Shown: positions 4,552 to 5,030 of the stretch, one piece after another | How the letters are laid out: every line of letters starts with the position of its first letter | How positions within the stretch are numbered: position 1 is the stretch's first letter | Assembly: GCA_900555975.1 (NCBI GenBank) | Contig: USNI01000091.1 | Location: 1-5,030, forward strand | From: an uncultured Desulfovibrio sp. | GTDB taxonomy: Bacteria; Desulfobacterota; Desulfovibrionia; Desulfovibrionales; Desulfovibrionaceae | DNA: 5,030 nt | Reading direction: 5' to 3' | The notes under the pieces: model-generated | Seen by the model: the letters and a program-made list of their open reading frames with translations, nothing else | Told to the model about the DNA's origin: nothing | The model's database searches: none | Program-made: the position numbers and the translations under genes

Positions 4552-5030
4552 ATGCAAATCTCCATCGGTCTGGGGAAAGAAGGTGCGGAAGAACGCCTTG
4601 AAAAACGGGGCGTATCGCGCCGCGACTTTCTGAAATTCTGTTCCACTGTGGCTGTGGCCCTGGGCATGGGGCCTTCGTTTGCTCCCGCCGTGGCCAAAGC
4701 GCTCACGTCCGCCGCCCGTCCCGCGGTCATCTATCTGCACGATGCGGAGTGCACCGGCTGCACGGAAGCGCTGCTGCGTACCAGCAAGCCCTTCCTTGAT
4801 GAACTCATCCTCGATACCATCTCCCTTGACTATCAGGAAACCATCATGGCCGCCGCCGGCGAGGCCGCCGAAGAAGCCCTGTACACGGCCATGAAGAATC
4901 CCAACGGATATGTGTGCATCGTGGAAGGCGCCATTCCCACGGCCATGGACGGCCTGTATGGAACCATCGGCGGCAGAACCATGTACGCCATCAACAAGGA
5001 AGTGCTTCCCGGCGCCAAGGCCGTCATCGC
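4552..5030 (+). CDS. hynB: Periplasmic [NiFe] hydrogenase small subunit (5' part)
   Basis: The first 159 codons of the electron-transfer subunit of a respiratory uptake hydrogenase are present; the gene runs off the window. The subunit carries three iron-sulfur clusters that pass electrons from the [NiFe] site in the large subunit to periplasmic cytochrome c3 in Desulfovibrio. A Tat signal is clear: SRRDFLKF (22-29), a hydrophobic stretch at about 31-48, and a likely cleavage around 50-56. The mature start [21 protein letters not shown] (57-77) holds C67 and C70, the first two ligands of the proximal cluster, and the conserved E66. [17 protein letters not shown] (87-103) and VEGAIPT (124-130) match the Desulfovibrio group 1 enzymes. 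The remaining cluster ligands lie beyond the edge. AECTGC with no other change favours [NiFe] over [NiFeSe], but the selenocysteine would be in the large subunit, so this is not final. The large subunit gene should follow. The start is fixed by AGGAGG and by the family's usual MxxSxGLGKEG beginning. Confidence 0.95.
   Translation, partial: MQISIGLGKEGAEERLEKRGVSRRDFLKFCSTVAVALGMGPSFAPAVAKALTSAARPAVIYLHDAECTGCTEALLRTSKPFLDELILDTISLDYQETIMAAAGEAAEEALYTAMKNPNGYVCIVEGAIPTAMDGLYGTIGGRTMYAINKEVLPGAKAVI

Noticed and set aside
4386..4601. A 71-codon + strand frame at the hydrogenase promoter
   Set aside because: It would start at the TTG of the -35 element without a ribosome site and overlaps the true hydrogenase start in another frame.

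Overview
The window looks like chromosome of a sulfate- or sulfite-reducing member of the Desulfovibrionaceae (Desulfovibrio, Bilophila or Mailhella type). The main evidence is the gene at the right edge. It encodes a Tat-exported periplasmic [NiFe] hydrogenase small subunit that closely resembles, from memory, the Desulfovibrio HynB proteins (AECTGC cluster motif, [24 protein letters not shown]). GC-rich coding regions with AT-rich spacers and the other gene families fit this. The species cannot be fixed from the sequence alone.

Layout. Positions 1-90 hold two intrinsic terminators back to back: a + strand one ending a gene outside the window, and a - strand one ending the operon that follows. 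Positions 108-1817 (- strand) are a two-gene operon. A small secreted helix-hairpin-helix protein (GTG start) is followed 27 bp later by a secreted arylsulfotransferase-family beta-propeller enzyme. Positions 1818-2321 are a 504-bp divergent spacer. Its left half is AT-rich, with a repeated 9-mer, two short dyads and a weak candidate promoter for the - strand operon. Its right end carries a clear sigma70 promoter for upp. Positions 2322-2948 are upp (uracil phosphoribosyltransferase), closed by a strong terminator. Next come a promoter and a structured leader for a family 9 glycosyltransferase (heptosyltransferase type, 3202-4230). A 321-bp spacer then carries another sigma70-like promoter and a leader hairpin, ahead of the 5' part of the hydrogenase gene (4552 to the window end).

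How the genes relate. These are four independent transcription units rather than one system: periplasmic sulfuryl transfer, uracil salvage, lipopolysaccharide core sugar transfer, and periplasmic hydrogen oxidation. upp, the glycosyltransferase and the hydrogenase each have a TTGAC(G/C) -35 element exactly 17 bp from a recognisable -10.

I see no mobile element, CRISPR array, tRNA or rRNA. No clearly new system is evident. The items most worth a second look are the pairing of a secreted, motif-degenerate HhH protein with the sulfotransferase, the AT-rich spacer upstream of that pair, and a coding-like minus-strand micro-ORF between upp and the glycosyltransferase.
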